The notes below the pieces were generated by a model. The model was not told where the DNA came from and ran no database searches. It worked only from the letters and a program-made list of their open reading frames with translations. A stretch of 64,000 nt of DNA from Amylostereum areolatum. Its lineage: Eukaryota; Basidiomycota; Agaricomycetes; Russulales; Stereaceae. The translations under genes and the position numbers were made by a program. Where the stretch lies: positions 186,001 through 250,000 of the forward strand of contig SAXG01000003.1 of the NCBI GenBank assembly GCA_012932865.1. The letters are read 5' to 3'. Every line of letters starts with the position of its first letter. Position 1 is the stretch's first letter. Below, piece after piece: positions 1-11,400 of the stretch.

Positions 1-604
1 CAGAGTTGAGGGAGTTGTGCATGGATTGGAGCATGTTGAGGATGGTGGATTCGGTGGGAGAGGGTCGGGAAGGGGTGTGTTGAGGGGTGGACGGACTCAG
101 GTCGTGAGCGGCCGGAAAGTCGTCGCGTGCCATGTCAATGTCGTCTTCGTTGGGATCGCCGTCTATGCACTCGCGAAGCGAGTACTTTACCGCTTTGAGT
201 GCCCGGGCGCTATCGTCGTCATCCTCAAGGTACGGTACCGCCATGCTAATGGCCCGCAAGAGGCCCTGGCAGAGCTTGACCCAATCGGATAAGTCATCGA
301 GAGCGTCTTGTTCTCTGGCCTCATGGAGTACTTCGTGCGCAACCCTAAAGGTCACGAGGGCTGGCGAGTCGACGGGAACTACGTTGTCGCCGGGGAACCC
401 GGCGGACGGAGTTTGTTCATGGGAGGGGGTGGAAATGGGGGGGGCCTCGAAGGGACTTTGGCCGTTCGGAGCCGAAATCCTTCGCCGCTCTTCTCCTGAG
501 GGAGACGCCGCTCGCTTCAAAGAGCGCTGTGACGTCGAAGAAGGAGGTTCCGGTGGCGTATGAGCAGTGGAGAATTGAGTTTGGGGTGGGGATGGTGATG
601 GCAT
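1..604 (-). CDS. LINE ORF1 (gag-like), N-terminal part only
   Basis: This is the first 201 codons of the same ORF1 protein encoded at 6811-8478, in frame from the ATG at 604-602 to the window edge. It covers the proline/serine-rich start and the acidic segment with EDDDDSARALKAVKY, but not the CCHC zinc knuckles, which would lie to the left of base 1. No stop or frameshift is seen, so the copy may be intact. The ATG of the divergent host gene (689) lies only 74 bases from the element's 5' end. Confidence 0.9.
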   Translation of the reverse strand, partial: MPSPSPPQTQFSTAHTPPEPPSSTSQRSLKRAASPSGEERRRISAPNGQSPFEAPPISTPSHEQTPSAGFPGDNVVPVDSPALVTFRVAHEVLHEAREQDALDDLSDWVKLCQGLLRAISMAVPYLEDDDDSARALKAVKYSLRECIDGDPNEDDIDMARDDFPAAHDLSPSTPQHTPSRPSPTESTILNMLQSMHNSLNS

Positions 605-615
605 GAGGGAAAGCT
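1..615 (-). mobile_element. 5' end of a second Tad1-like LINE copy (cut by window edge)
   Basis: This stretch is the reverse complement of 6800-7414 of the complete LINE in this window, with the same length (615 bases) and no indel. Minus-strand-shadow reading frames of 143 and 63 codons match exactly between the two copies, so the copies are identical or nearly so. The element reads leftwards: its 5' end is at 615 and the rest lies beyond base 1. The boundary is sharp; 616 onward (gcacgtgccgac) is unrelated to the flank of the other copy. The start codon of ORF1 falls at 604-602, 11 bases from the element end. The target-site duplication cannot be tested because the 3' end is outside the window. 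Confidence 0.95.
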
Positions 616-688
616 GCACGTGCCGACGCACACCTTCCCGACGGCTACCGGCCTATACTCACCCACCATCCATCCCACTCCACCGATT

Positions 689-1262
689 ATGTCAAGCACG
701 GCCGTCGCGCGCGCGCGCCGCCGCGAAGACGTCGAGAAGGCGTACGATATTCAAACCAAAGCCGCCTTGACCGTGCGCCCCTCCCTTCCTCGTCGCTCGT
801 TCCCCTCGCTCGGCTGATCGGCACACTCAAATCCAGGGTGCGGCCCAGTATGGTGCTGTAGGCTTTGGTGCCCTCACCGTTGCGCACTACACTTGGCCTG
901 CATTTCGGTGCGTCCCGCGTGCCTCCTCTGCCTCTTGCTCAGTCTCACCTTGCCAATCATCGTCGCCTGCACCGGGTGCAGCCGCCAAACGCTCGCCCTC
1001 AAAGGATTTCTTCTCACTACATGTTACGCCCTCTCTTCTCTATAATGCACATAACCGTCTCAATTGAATCTGACCAGTCGCAATCTACGGGATGGTTATG
1101 CACGCCGAAGACGCTCTCCAGTCGCACGAAAGTGTACAGCGCAAAGCCGAGCATGACATCCGTCGGGAAGCCCGCATCGACCTCACCCGACGCGGTCTCG
1201 TCGCCACTGAGTCCGAGATCCTCAAATGGCGCGCCGAACGTGAACGGCCTTCCGAGCCATGA
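689..1262 (+). CDS. Small conserved fungal membrane protein, function unknown
   Basis: Four exons fit GT-AG rules: 689-772, 837-907, 982-1022 and 1078-1262. The spliced product is about 120 residues. It begins MSSTAVARARRREDVEKAYD, then has two hydrophobic stretches (around AAQYGAVGFGALTVAHYTW and GFLLTTFAIYGMVM), separated by a basic RRQTLALK loop. It ends in a charged, probably helical tail with REARIDLTRRGL and EILKWRAERE. The layout of two membrane segments with a long charged C-terminal helix resembles small mitochondrial or ER fungal proteins of unknown role; I recognise the family pattern but cannot name it. A LINE copy ends 73 bases upstream of the start codon, so most of the original promoter has been displaced or replaced. 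Confidence 0.7.
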
Positions 1263-1589
1263 CCGGGTCCCATGTACATACTTACATACTCACATACTCA
1301 CACCGACCTCTCCGAGCAGGCAGGAACTGCAGCTATATTTGAATACGGACATCTAGTGAGACAGGGTGATACGATATGGAATGAGAGGGACGTGCGATGG
1401 GATCGTGGAACTATGTATGAGGACCGACAGCGATGGAGATACGAGACTGAAACTGACAGAGAACAACGAGATAGAGGGAAGAGAGAGAATTGCTAGGTGT
1501 CCGTATGGTCCAAGATTATGTATGACTAGAAGTCTGTGCGAGATGAGATGAACAGGTTGAACGGAACCTGGAATAAGGGATAGCTATGT
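1263..1589. other. Intergenic gap between convergent genes
   Basis: This is the shared 3' flank of the small membrane-protein gene (+) and the C2-domain gene (-). A short stretch of catactta-like repeats near 1270-1300 and a purine-rich run near 1380-1500 are visible. I see no reading frame worth calling. Confidence 0.5.
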
Positions 1590-3987
1590 TCAATATCCTT
1601 GAGAATATTGATTGGGGGCCCATTGGTTGTGAGGCGGGGCTAGCATCTGTACAGGAGGTCGTGGCGGGGGACCAGGATACGCTGGCTGGAAGGATGAAGA
1701 CGGTGGAAATTGGTGTTGAGAAGCACTCATATGCACCTGAGAACTCGATCGCCTCAGCTGAGGCGGCGCAGGTGGAGGTGGAAGGGGCTGATAAATCGGC
1801 TGCTGAGCGGGAGGAGGGCCTGGAGGAGGTTGTGGAAGGCTTGGGCGACCTGACACCGAGCGTTGGAGAGGTGGTGGAGGTATGCTCGAGGGTAAGACAA
1901 GCGAGCCGTTCGCGGCCGAAGTACCTGAAGCGGAAAGAGGTGGAGGCGGAGGGATACGATCATACGACCCGGAGGGTGTTACAGGCTGAGAACGTGGTGG
2001 ACTGGGCCCCAGCGGACCTGGAGGACCAGGCGGAGTGGGGAGAGGATGTTGGCTTTGTTCGTTGGTGGGGGGTGGGCCAAAGCTGGATGTAGGAAACGAC
2101 CTTGGATAGCCCTGAGAGAGGGGCGGGATCGGTGGAGGGGCCCCGGGGCCATATGCGCCTCCCTGGGGCAAGGGTAGCGGACGTGAGCCGGGCACGAGAG
2201 GCGGCATCACTGACTGTGTCGACGTGGGGGTGCCATTCTCGAACCCTTGATATCCTTGAGGTGGTGCAGAATGTGGCACCATTGCGAGGCTAGAAGAGGA
2301 TGGAGGCGGAGGCTGGTAGTGCCCAGGGGGTGCAGATACCGGTGGGTGATGTCCGTATCCAGACTGTTGTGGGAATGGGATTTGTTGCCCGGGTGTATAG
2401 GACGGGCTTGGTTGCAACTGATAGGGTTGGTTGGGAGGCATGCCAGATGTTACAAGTGAGGACGGAGCAGGAGTGCGAGAAGGCATTTGGGAGAATGTTG
2501 AGGGTGCAGGTGTAGCATGTCCAGGCATGGGAGTGTGCGAGACAGGAGGTGGATAACTTGCCATTGACATTCTGGAGGGCGGAGGTGCGAATCCACCAGG
2601 TTCAGATACATGCGAAGAAAGTGTGTGTTGTGCAAAGCCAGACGGTTCAGAGGCGGAAGGCACAGGCATGAAACCGGAAGACTTGACCGGCATGCTGTAT
2701 CGCGGCCTTTGACGCGCTGTAGGCTGGTAAGAGAAGCTTGACGAGGGAGGCGGTCCTTTCTCATACGGAGGTTGGTATGGAGTAAATGGACGACTGGCTG
2801 AGTCGGATAGTGTATGTGTTCTTGAGCTAAGAGTGCTGATGGACGAGTTACTGTTGATCGAAGCATGGCTTCCGTTGATAGGTGTGCCATCGTACCAGGT
2901 CCGCCTTTCTGCTGGCGCGGAGTTGTGGGAAGAAATTGATGACGGCACAAAGGAACCTGACGCAGTTGCGGAATATTCTCCATGGATTGGCTGAATGAAA
3001 GGATACATGAGCGGAAGATGACCTGAAACGAAAGATCGCATGACTCACCGGATAGGTATCCCTCCGTCGTGCACTGTCGCCTACCCCCAATTCGCCGAAG
3101 TCATTAGCCACCTGATCGACCGAGTACGCACGCGGAGGGCCGCCTCGCGCACTCTGTTCATACGGAGGCATATATAAGTCGATTTGGGAAGACATGTTGG
3201 AGACCCTCCTCTGGTCAGGGAAGGCATTTGGATCCGAGCCATCGTCGTCGCCCAGCGGTGTGAATTCGCCCGCGCCGCCCCATTCTCCTTTAGCCCTTGT
3301 AGATACAGGGGTGGATTTCTTCTGCGGTGGGGGCGCCTATATGCGCGAATGTGGCTTCAGATTTTTGAGCATGCTAGATACGATGGTGACGCACGTTTGA
3401 CCAGAAAGTCAGCTCAAGGTAGACTTCGCCACAGTACTTGTCTTTGTTCGTCAACGTAAACCATTCTGTGCAACAGATCGTCTTAAGTCCTACTGTCCTT
3501 CACGAGAAGGATAGGGACTCACCATCGGTCTCTCCTTTGGTCAGTACCTCTGTGAGGTCGACCATAGTGTCCCCAATGAGATCAGGCTCTCTAGGGTCAT
3601 CCGCAAAACAAGCAATAAACATGTTGTGCCCGCCCTTGATCTTTCTAGGTTTTCCATTCTTTGGGGGAGGGAGCGGGGGAGTGCCATCGACGCCGTTATT
3701 TGGTTCGTCATCTTCGTACAGCGTGAACCGGATCTCATCGTCCCATTCGGGGTGCTGGCCACCACGTTTGATGGCCTTAGTTCTACGCGTCTCGCCATTG
3801 AGTTTTACTGAACAGTATGGCGTCTGCTTTCCGAGGTGTCTTTTATTAGGAAGGTTGCGCTGGGACGGCGGGGGGCGGGGTGAGTGTGTGGGGAAAGGAC
3901 TAAGACAAGAGAACAAGAGAACGAGCGTACAGCTTTGAGGATGACAACGATGAGGGTGCCAATCTCGTTAGGACTCGTGGTCGTCAT
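1590..3987 (-). CDS. C2-domain protein with long proline-rich tail (Inn1/Fic1-like)
   Basis: The first exon starts at 3987 (MTTTSPNEIGTLIVVILKA). Later exons continue the C2 fold: RNLPNKRHLGKQTPYCSVKL, KRGGQHPEWDDEIRFTLYED, GDTMVDLTEVLTKGETD, then EWFTLTNKDKYCGEVYLELT near 3390-3460. The remainder, ending at 1590 (QYSQGY stop), is a roughly 480-residue low-complexity tail rich in Pro, Ser, Gln and Tyr with many PPPP and PPxP motifs. One N-terminal C2 domain followed by SH3-ligand-like proline motifs is the architecture of ingression proteins Inn1 (budding yeast) and Fic1 (fission yeast), which couple actomyosin ring closure to septum formation at the bud neck. The cytokinetic role is inferred from that architecture; other C2 scaffolds are possible. 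Confidence 0.75.
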
Positions 3988-4228
3988 TTGGACAGAGGAT
4001 ATGGCGGAGAAGAATTGAAAGGGAGGGACATGGGCCGCGTTGGTAGAGAAGGCCTTCAAGGCGACGAGGCCACCGCGCGCCGTAGTTTGAGTCTCGTGCC
4101 CAAATCGGGTCACCGTAAGAAATCAACTGATCTTTCATCCCCACATAATTCACTGTCACCCGATGTCACCCACAGTCCCCGTTCCAGTCGAGTCGCGAGT
4201 TCTTCGTAAACGTACTGTAAATACATAT

Positions 4229-6584
4229 CACATCCCAGGCGTATAGCCCTCCCCGCTCGTGAAGATCAATTCGGGCTTCCGCTGTGCCAGATCAAGCATC
4301 ATTTCCGCAAAGTAGCTGTTCGCCCACGCGAACCATGGACGCGTGTAGTCTGACGTGTCGTAGATGCTCTGCGACTCGTGGATGAGGCCTAGGCCGTTCG
4401 TGTTCTACAAAGTTTTAGATGGCGCAGCTAAAAAGCAGGATGAGCAGGAAACCTCTTACGTTTGCGATGAGATAGAGGCGGTTTACAATCTCGTCATCAT
4501 CGTCCGTCCCGAATATGGCGGAGATCTGCGACATGGGCCATGGATGAAATACATCGACGTGTGGACCGCTGACCCCCAAGTTCAGCGAAGCATTCATACT
4601 GTATACTTCTCTGTACTTACCCCACGCCGCTGAAGTTCTTGCCTGCCGCGAAGTATGGGTTCTGGCGGGAAAGGAGAACCTTGCGAGTGGCCAGATATGT
4701 CGCATCCGTTTTGTTCAAGAAGCCCAGATACGGAAGGGAGAGGAGGGACTGCATGAGGAAGAATGTCAGAAAAGCGAGCGGAAAAGCAAAAGAGTGATCG
4801 TACTGGAACGTTGGCATCGTCCATTACATATCTTGACCCAAGGCCTGATAATGCAAGTTCAGTTCGTAACGTATAGGCATGCTATGAACAGCATACCGTT
4901 GGTTTCATAAGCGAAGATATTGTCGACGACCTGACGCCAAAGTGTTAGAGCGATTCGAGATCATCGACCCACCGTCTGCGCACCGTGTTATCCCAGATTG
5001 CCTGGGTGATATGTGCACTGTACTCTCGAGCAAGTGTGCTAACATTTCCAAACGTCCCAGCGCTATCAACCATGTCTGCCAGGTGCCCCAGCTCCACGCT
5101 CAGCATTGCATTAGCAGGTGTCAAAAACGCTGCCAGTGTGGGTTAACTGACACCATTCCACAGAGAGTAGGGAAAAGCCTACCAAACGTGCTGAGATCGT
5201 CGGAAGGTCTGTGGTGCGTTCCGACCAAGCCATTCTGCCCTTTGGGTTCGCCATTGCCTTCGTTGTTTACGGCCGGACTTAGCGCGCCATTCCCACCAGT
5301 CCAATTATAGTACGAGATGAAGTTGAAATCGGCGTCGAACGTCGCTTGCGATTGTTCGTCGATGACACGGAATATCTGCGCGATGGCAGTGCTCCCTAGA
5401 GTATGTCAAGGTAGATAAAGACGCGCAAAATCATCAAGAAGAACAAAGCCTTACAATTCTCGTTGAGAATCGACGAGTCGTTTGTGGCTTGGTAGTACGA
5501 CCTTGAAAGCTTCAGGAACCCACATAGGGAATCGAGTTCGTACTGCAAGCATCTTTTTCAGACAATTCACAGAGCATCAGGAGTAAGTCTGCCCACCTTG
5601 CATTCGAATACGGTCTTATTGTCCACAGGACTGTATACAAGTCGCGTCAGCACATTGCGCGTGAACGATGAAGCATACGTACGGATTGACGGTGACTCCA
5701 TCCGCCCAATCATTATGCGACGGGCTGAGGCCGCTCTCGGGAGGGGGCTGGAAAGCTCCGCAGTAAGGATACTGCGATATGTACCGTGCTTCATTGTTGA
5801 TCACGGCCTTCATGAGAGTGGCTAGGGCTGGATCTTGCCCTATGATGGACTGGTACACTGCAAACTGTTGAAGTTCTTAGTAAACGTCTGAATATAGAAA
5901 GAGACATACGGGATATACCTGGTTTGCAGTATCACGGAGCCATTGCGCTCTAGGATAGATGCAGTGAGGTTCTGATGAGCCGAAGGATCCCACTACAACG
6001 TACGTGATGTCCTGAGTTGTTTTGATAAGAATGGTAGACGGGACAAGATGGATGGAAAATACGTACGCCTGTGATGATGAACGCCAGATTTTGTGATGCA
6101 TCGAAATACTTGACCGTTGTATCTGCAGGCAGCGTCGACCTGGAACATGAAGGTCGCTCCGTTCATAGAAACGTACCAAGTGTGTTTGGAAACGTGTTCT
6201 CGAACAACCGCGCGAGATCTGGGTCCTTCAGCCGCGCCTTCATATCCTCGACGACTTTCTGCACACCCATCAGAAGACCTACACGACCTGAAGAAACGAA
6301 ATGTTTACCTCCACAGCTGAGCTGTTGAACGTTCGACATTCCACCGGGGGTCGCATGAACGGTAACGATAATGGTCCGGTAGACGCATTTCCCTGCGGTG
6401 TCTATGTACCTCGGCGAAGCAAGTCCCGCCCCACCTTCCATGAGCCTCCAAAGAACGAGGAATAATTACGTGCACACACCTGCGAGAAAGTGGTATAATC
6501 CCGGCATTGTGCCATAACAGACCCCCCTCCGGCCACTAACGCAGGCAAGACAAGTCCCAGCCGTTGCTTGAGCTTGTTCATCAT
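4229..6584 (-). CDS. Glycoside hydrolase family 125 exo-alpha-1,6-mannosidase (Mug157-like)
   Basis: A many-exon gene. The likely start at 6584 or 6581 (MMNKLKQRLGLVLPALVAGG) gives a hydrophobic leader, hence secretion or ER entry. Exons then read CRDYTTFSQ, KVVEDMKARLKDPDLARLFE, a WLRDTANQV block (5877-5960), QYPYCGAFQPPPESGL and NDWADGVTVNP, MMDDANVPV-type and LPYLGFLNKTDATYLATRK blocks, GGPHVDVFHPWPMSQISAIF, and finally GLIHES plus PWFAWANSYFAEM before the stop at 4229. The WLRD-S/T-N and HxxxPxxxQIS-like blocks are those of GH125, inverting enzymes that remove alpha-1,6-linked mannose from N-glycans; the fungal members are called Mug157. A full-length LINE begins 216 bases upstream of the start, in opposite orientation, so the promoter region has been invaded. 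Confidence 0.88.
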
Positions 6585-6783
6585 TTGTAGACCAGATGAA
6601 TCGTCGAGACGCAGATACGAGGCGAAGAGGGAGACCCACGCCACTACAGAGCTCGTGCCGACATTTATAGCTATCCATAGGTCCGGTAACATGACATGGG
6701 TAAATTGTTAGGCACTGGTGGTTGCCCAAGGAGGGACGAGGTGCAGGTGCGTCGACGCTGCTCATTGGACGCGACACGCGCCT

Positions 6784-6799
6784 AACGCGACCAGGTGAC
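6784..6799 (+). repeat. Target-site duplication, left copy
   Basis: The 16 bases aacgcgaccaggtgac directly abut the LINE 5' end and recur exactly at 12582-12597 next to the A-rich 3' tail. One or two A residues at the left edge could belong to the tail, so the true duplication is 14-16 bp. Confidence 0.93.
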
Positions 6800-6810
6800 A
6801 GCTTTCCCTC

Positions 6811-8478
6811 ATGCCATCACCATCCCCACCCCAAACTCAATTCTCCACTGCTCATACGCCACCGGAACCTCCTTCTTCGACGTCACAGCGCTCTTTGAAG
6901 CGAGCGGCGTCTCCCTCAGGAGAAGAGCGGCGAAGGATTTCGGCTCCGAACGGCCAAAGTCCCTTCGAGGCCCCCCCCATTTCCACCCCCTCCCATGAAC
7001 AAACTCCGTCCGCCGGGTTCCCCGGCGACAACGTAGTTCCCGTCGACTCGCCAGCCCTCGTGACCTTTAGGGTTGCGCACGAAGTACTCCATGAGGCCAG
7101 AGAACAAGACGCTCTCGATGACTTATCCGATTGGGTCAAGCTCTGCCAGGGCCTCTTGCGGGCCATTAGCATGGCGGTACCGTACCTTGAGGATGACGAC
7201 GATAGCGCCCGGGCACTCAAAGCGGTAAAGTACTCGCTTCGCGAGTGCATAGACGGCGATCCCAACGAAGACGACATTGACATGGCACGCGACGACTTTC
7301 CGGCCGCTCACGACCTGAGTCCGTCCACCCCTCAACACACCCCTTCCCGACCCTCTCCCACCGAATCCACCATCCTCAACATGCTCCAATCCATGCACAA
7401 CTCCCTCAACTCTGTCCAATCTCGCCTGTCTCATCTCGAACGCCAAACCCCCAACAACACGGATCGCCGTCCCGGAGGTGCTTCGGCTCCTGCTCCCTCC
7501 GCGTCGCAGGGTGCGTCAAACCGTGCCATGTCGTATGCGGCCGCAGCAAGCTCCACACCGAAGGCAAACCTTTCCCCACCCACAACTGCCAAACCTTCGT
7601 CGCGTCAACCTGAACCGATCCGCTTCATCGTCCGCTATCAAGGACACCCCCTGGACCCAAGTGACCGTACACACCCTTTCCTCATCTCGGAACGAGTCAA
7701 CAAGCGCCTGGCCACAGTTCCTACGGCCAAAGGATTACAAGTCCTCGGCTCGCACTGGAACGGCTCGGGCAACATCGTTCTAACCTTCCCCCCGCACACG
7801 TCCGTTCCGCTCATTCAGGACAACCTCCCATCCATTCGCTCCGCGCTGGATCTACCGTCCAATCAAACCATCTCGCGCGACACACCGTGGTCCAAAATCA
7901 TTCTCTCGGGTGTCTTCACTCGCTCTCTACCCGATGACCCCGTTTTCTCTGACGAAACTCTTCAAGAAGCCCTACTCCGTAATCCCCAGGTAGCAAAACT
8001 CAACATTACCCAACTTCCGCGGTGGATTCGACCTGCAAACACCATCGACGGACTCAAGTCGTCAGTCTCGTTCGCTTTTGAAGACCCCGACGGATCTATC
8101 CTCAAATCCCTCCTCAAGACCCCGATCTACATGTTTGGCGCGCCAGTGCGAACGAAGCGTTGGGTGGACAAACCTCGGCTTCGACAATGCACGCGCTGCT
8201 GGCGTCTCGGGCACCTTGCCACCGGCTGCAAGTCTGCGCCCAAGTGCCGTCGGTGCGGTGAACCTCACGACGAGGGTCAGCACCGGGACAAGTGCCTAGG
8301 CTGCCGGAAAGAAAATCGCCCGGAGACGCAGGGATGCAACCACCCGCCCAAGTGCATCAACTGCAAAGGAGATCATATGGCAGATGCAATCGAGTGTCCA
8401 ATGCGACGCAACTACAGTGCTCCCGCCGTAGCGCAAGCCCATCCCGCGGTGCCCAACCCCGATGTCATGGAGTCATGA
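6811..8478 (+). CDS. LINE ORF1, gag-like RNA-binding protein
   Basis: A 555-residue protein beginning 11 bases from the element end. The first 130 residues are Pro/Ser-rich, followed by an acidic helical segment (LEDDDDSARALKAVKYSLRE) and a possible coiled stretch (NMLQSMHNSLNSVQSRLSHL). A Ser/Ala/Pro linker leads to a globular region. The C-terminus has three cysteine/histidine zinc knuckles: CTRCWRLGHLATGC, CRRCGEPHDEGQHRDKC and CINCKGDHMADAIEC (about residues 455-535). Such proteins bind the element RNA and form the RNP needed for target-primed reverse transcription. The stop TGA overlaps the start of ORF2 as ATGA. Confidence 0.93.
   Translation: MPSPSPPQTQFSTAHTPPEPPSSTSQRSLKRAASPSGEERRRISAPNGQSPFEAPPISTPSHEQTPSAGFPGDNVVPVDSPALVTFRVAHEVLHEAREQDALDDLSDWVKLCQGLLRAISMAVPYLEDDDDSARALKAVKYSLRECIDGDPNEDDIDMARDDFPAAHDLSPSTPQHTPSRPSPTESTILNMLQSMHNSLNSVQSRLSHLERQTPNNTDRRPGGASAPAPSASQGASNRAMSYAAAASSTPKANLSPPTTAKPSSRQPEPIRFIVRYQGHPLDPSDRTHPFLISERVNKRLATVPTAKGLQVLGSHWNGSGNIVLTFPPHTSVPLIQDNLPSIRSALDLPSNQTISRDTPWSKIILSGVFTRSLPDDPVFSDETLQEALLRNPQVAKLNITQLPRWIRPANTIDGLKSSVSFAFEDPDGSILKSLLKTPIYMFGAPVRTKRWVDKPRLRQCTRCWRLGHLATGCKSAPKCRRCGEPHDEGQHRDKCLGCRKENRPETQGCNHPPKCINCKGDHMADAIECPMRRNYSAPAVAQAHPAVPNPDVMES
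8475..8478 (+). promoter_or_regulatory. ATGA stop-start overlap joining ORF1 and ORF2
   Basis: The ORF2 initiator ATG (8475-8477) shares bases with the ORF1 stop TGA (8476-8478). A four-base overlap of this kind is known to support termination-reinitiation in some eukaryotic viral and LINE bicistronic RNAs. Here it is an inference from position: the next in-frame Met choices upstream in the ORF2 frame lie inside ORF1, and the endonuclease fold starts only about eight residues after this ATG. Confidence 0.7.
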
Positions 8479-11400
8479 CTCTCCGCCCGCTCCGCGTTCT
8501 CCAGCTGAATGTGGCGCGCTCGAATGTGCGTATGCATGGTATACTAAATAGCTTGACAGATTTCGACATCATGCTTCTTCAAGAACCATGGTATAGTCGC
8601 ATAGGTATTTCCCGCTCCTCGACGGAGCCCGACGGTGCCGAAGTCCTGGGAACGGTCTCCAATCCTGCATGGGAGGCTTTCACGCCCGACGCTCCGGCGA
8701 ACGGCACGAAACCTCGCGTCACCACCTTTGTACGAAAAGGAATTCAACATCTCGCGGTTCGACCGCGTCCGGATATCATCAATTCATCCGACATCATGGT
8801 CAACTCTTTCCAATACGGTAACATTTCCTTCGACCTCATTAATGTATATAATGCCGGCCCGGGTCGCGATGCTGTATCTATTCAGCGACTCTGCGATGCA
8901 GAGCTCGACCCACTTGTCCCAACCGTCGTGGCGGGGGACTTTAATTTGCATCACCCTACATGGGCCCTTGAGAATGGCCCACCCCGCGCGGAAACGCAAG
9001 CAGCGGTGGAGCTCATTGAATGGATGACAGGGAACGCATTCTCAATTGAGAATGACCTCTCGGTGCCTACACGTCGCGGACAAACTAACCAGGCTGATTC
9101 TATTATAGATCTCACCCTTGTCAATTTTGCCGCTGCAGATGTCGACTTCGTTCGCGAATGGACCTGTCAAGAGGAGATGGCCTTTGGGTCAGACCACAAT
9201 GGCATCACTTGGTCCATATGCCCGCCAGATTTTGCTGCAGCGGAGGAACCGTTGCCCGAACCCGGACGTCGTATTGACCCATCGAAGAAAAAGGAGTGGC
9301 AAGACTCATACCTCGCGAGTGTTCGTGCTGAACCTCCTCCTCAACAATATGTAACAGCCGACGACACGAATCGAGGCGCAGTGGCTCTCCTGGACGCATT
9401 TCTTGCCGCAACTGCCGAGGTAATGCCCGCCCACGCGCGCCGCCCTCTAGTGCGTGCAAAGTGGTGGAATGACGATTGCGATCAAGCCTTGCACGAAGTA
9501 CGATACGCCACGGTACCAGATGCACGCCATCGGGCACACGCTCACTTCCGTGCTGCAGTACGCTCAGCCAAAAGGAACTGGGCAACGGACATAATCAACA
9601 AAACCGCACGAATGGAAGTATGGGGACTGTGCCGATGGGCGAGCGGAAAGCGCAACAAGCGCATTCCCCCGACTCGGTCACCCCAAGGACTTGTCACTGA
9701 ACCCGAGGTGCAGAGCCAGGTTTTTGCAGCGTCGTTCTTCCCCGACAATGCACCTCATGTGGAGGTTGATCAGCCAGATGACCCACCACCCCGCCCAGTA
9801 CGTGTTTTTGTTCCCCTTACCCTTGAAGAAGTCCGCGACGCACTGCGCGACACATCTAATGTGACAGCCCCCGGTGAATCCGGTGTAACATGGCGCCTCA
9901 TCAAGTGGGCCTTCGACGAAACACCCGAATTCTTCGTTGAGCTCTTCAACGCTTGCCTCCGCCTCGGCACCCATCCGCACAGGCTAAAAACTGCCGTGAT
10001 AGCAGTTGTAGCGAAGCCGCGCAAAACTGATATGTCTGATCCTAGATCCTATCGCCCCATCGCGTTGCTCGAATGCCTCAGCAAGCTCCTCGAGAAGGTC
10101 ATGGCACGACGAATTACTTACGAGGTCGGAAAGTTCAAGCTCGTCCCCACCAACCAATTTGGAGGCCGAGACAAATCATCAGTGATTGATGCGTGTCTCT
10201 CGCTCACGCACGATATCCAGGCAGCATGGAAAAATGGCCTCGTTGCGTCCGCGCTAGCGATTGACATCAAGGGCTATTTTAACAATGTCAATCATGCGCG
10301 ACTCGTTCGCACAATGGAGATCCTCGGTTTCGCGCCCGAGGTCGTCAACTGGACCCGATCCTTCCTGACAGATCGACAGGTCATTATCCGTATCGACGGC
10401 CAGCTCAGCAATCCCATCCCCATCGCCGGTGTAGGCATCCCTCAAGGCTCCCCCCTCTCTCCTATCCTCTCCACCATATACACATTCTCTCTCCTCTCCT
10501 CCATTGACAATCACGCAAACACAGACCTCAAAGCTTATGTGGATGACGTGCTCCTACTGGCCGCTTCCAGCACACTCGAAGGAAACATAGCCAGATTGTC
10601 GGCCGTGTTCAATACCGTGGTTGACCGGCTCCGTGCCCTCGGGCTCGATGTTGATGCAAGCAAGACGGAACTCATCCATTTCACCCGGTCTAAGGCAAAC
10701 CCAGCCAATGACCCATTCATTAATATCCTCCCACCCGGCTCACCTGCATGTACGGTGCGTCCAGCTGTCGTCATGCGATGGCTCGGTGTATACTTTGACA
10801 GGAAACTTTCCTTCAAGTCTCACATCAAGACAATGGCCACGCGCGCCCTATCGACGGTTGCGGGGCTACGCATACTCGCCAACACAATACGCGGCCTCAA
10901 TGTAGTCAATGCCCGGCTTCTCTACAAGACCGTGGTACTCCCGGTGTTGACGTTCGCGTCCCCGGTATGGTACACAGGCAAAAAACAGAAAAGCCTCATC
11001 AAGCCGCTGGAGTGCGCTCAAAATGCGGGCCTCCGCTGGCTCCTTGGTGCTTTCCGCACCACACCGTCTGCCGAGATGCACCATATAGGTGCCATTCTCC
11101 CTATTCCGCAATTACTCCAACGGCTATCGACCAACGCCGCCATCCGTTTCCGCACCCTTCCATCCACCTCTCAGGTTCTTGCACGCACCCCCCCTTCCTG
11201 GGAAGAGCACTCCCCTGACGTTCCTATTCCGCTTTTTATCCATAATAATTCTAAAAATCCCCCTACCATTATTCACCACTTAGCTACACTTACACATCCC
11301 AAATCCGAACGCCTCTCTCCGTACTATACTCCTCCCTGGTCCCGTCGTCACACGTGGGGGCAAAGACTACTCACCACAATCCCTAATCCAAGGGCTACCC

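Noticed and set aside
132..563. Open 143-codon frame, repeated identically at 6852-7283 on the opposite strand
   Set aside because: It is the antisense shadow of LINE ORF1; its conservation only reflects that the two element copies are the same.
8292..8474. Upstream extension of LINE ORF2 to an earlier ATG
   Set aside because: These 61 codons overlap the ORF1 zinc knuckles in another frame and show no motif; the endonuclease starts at the ATGA overlap.
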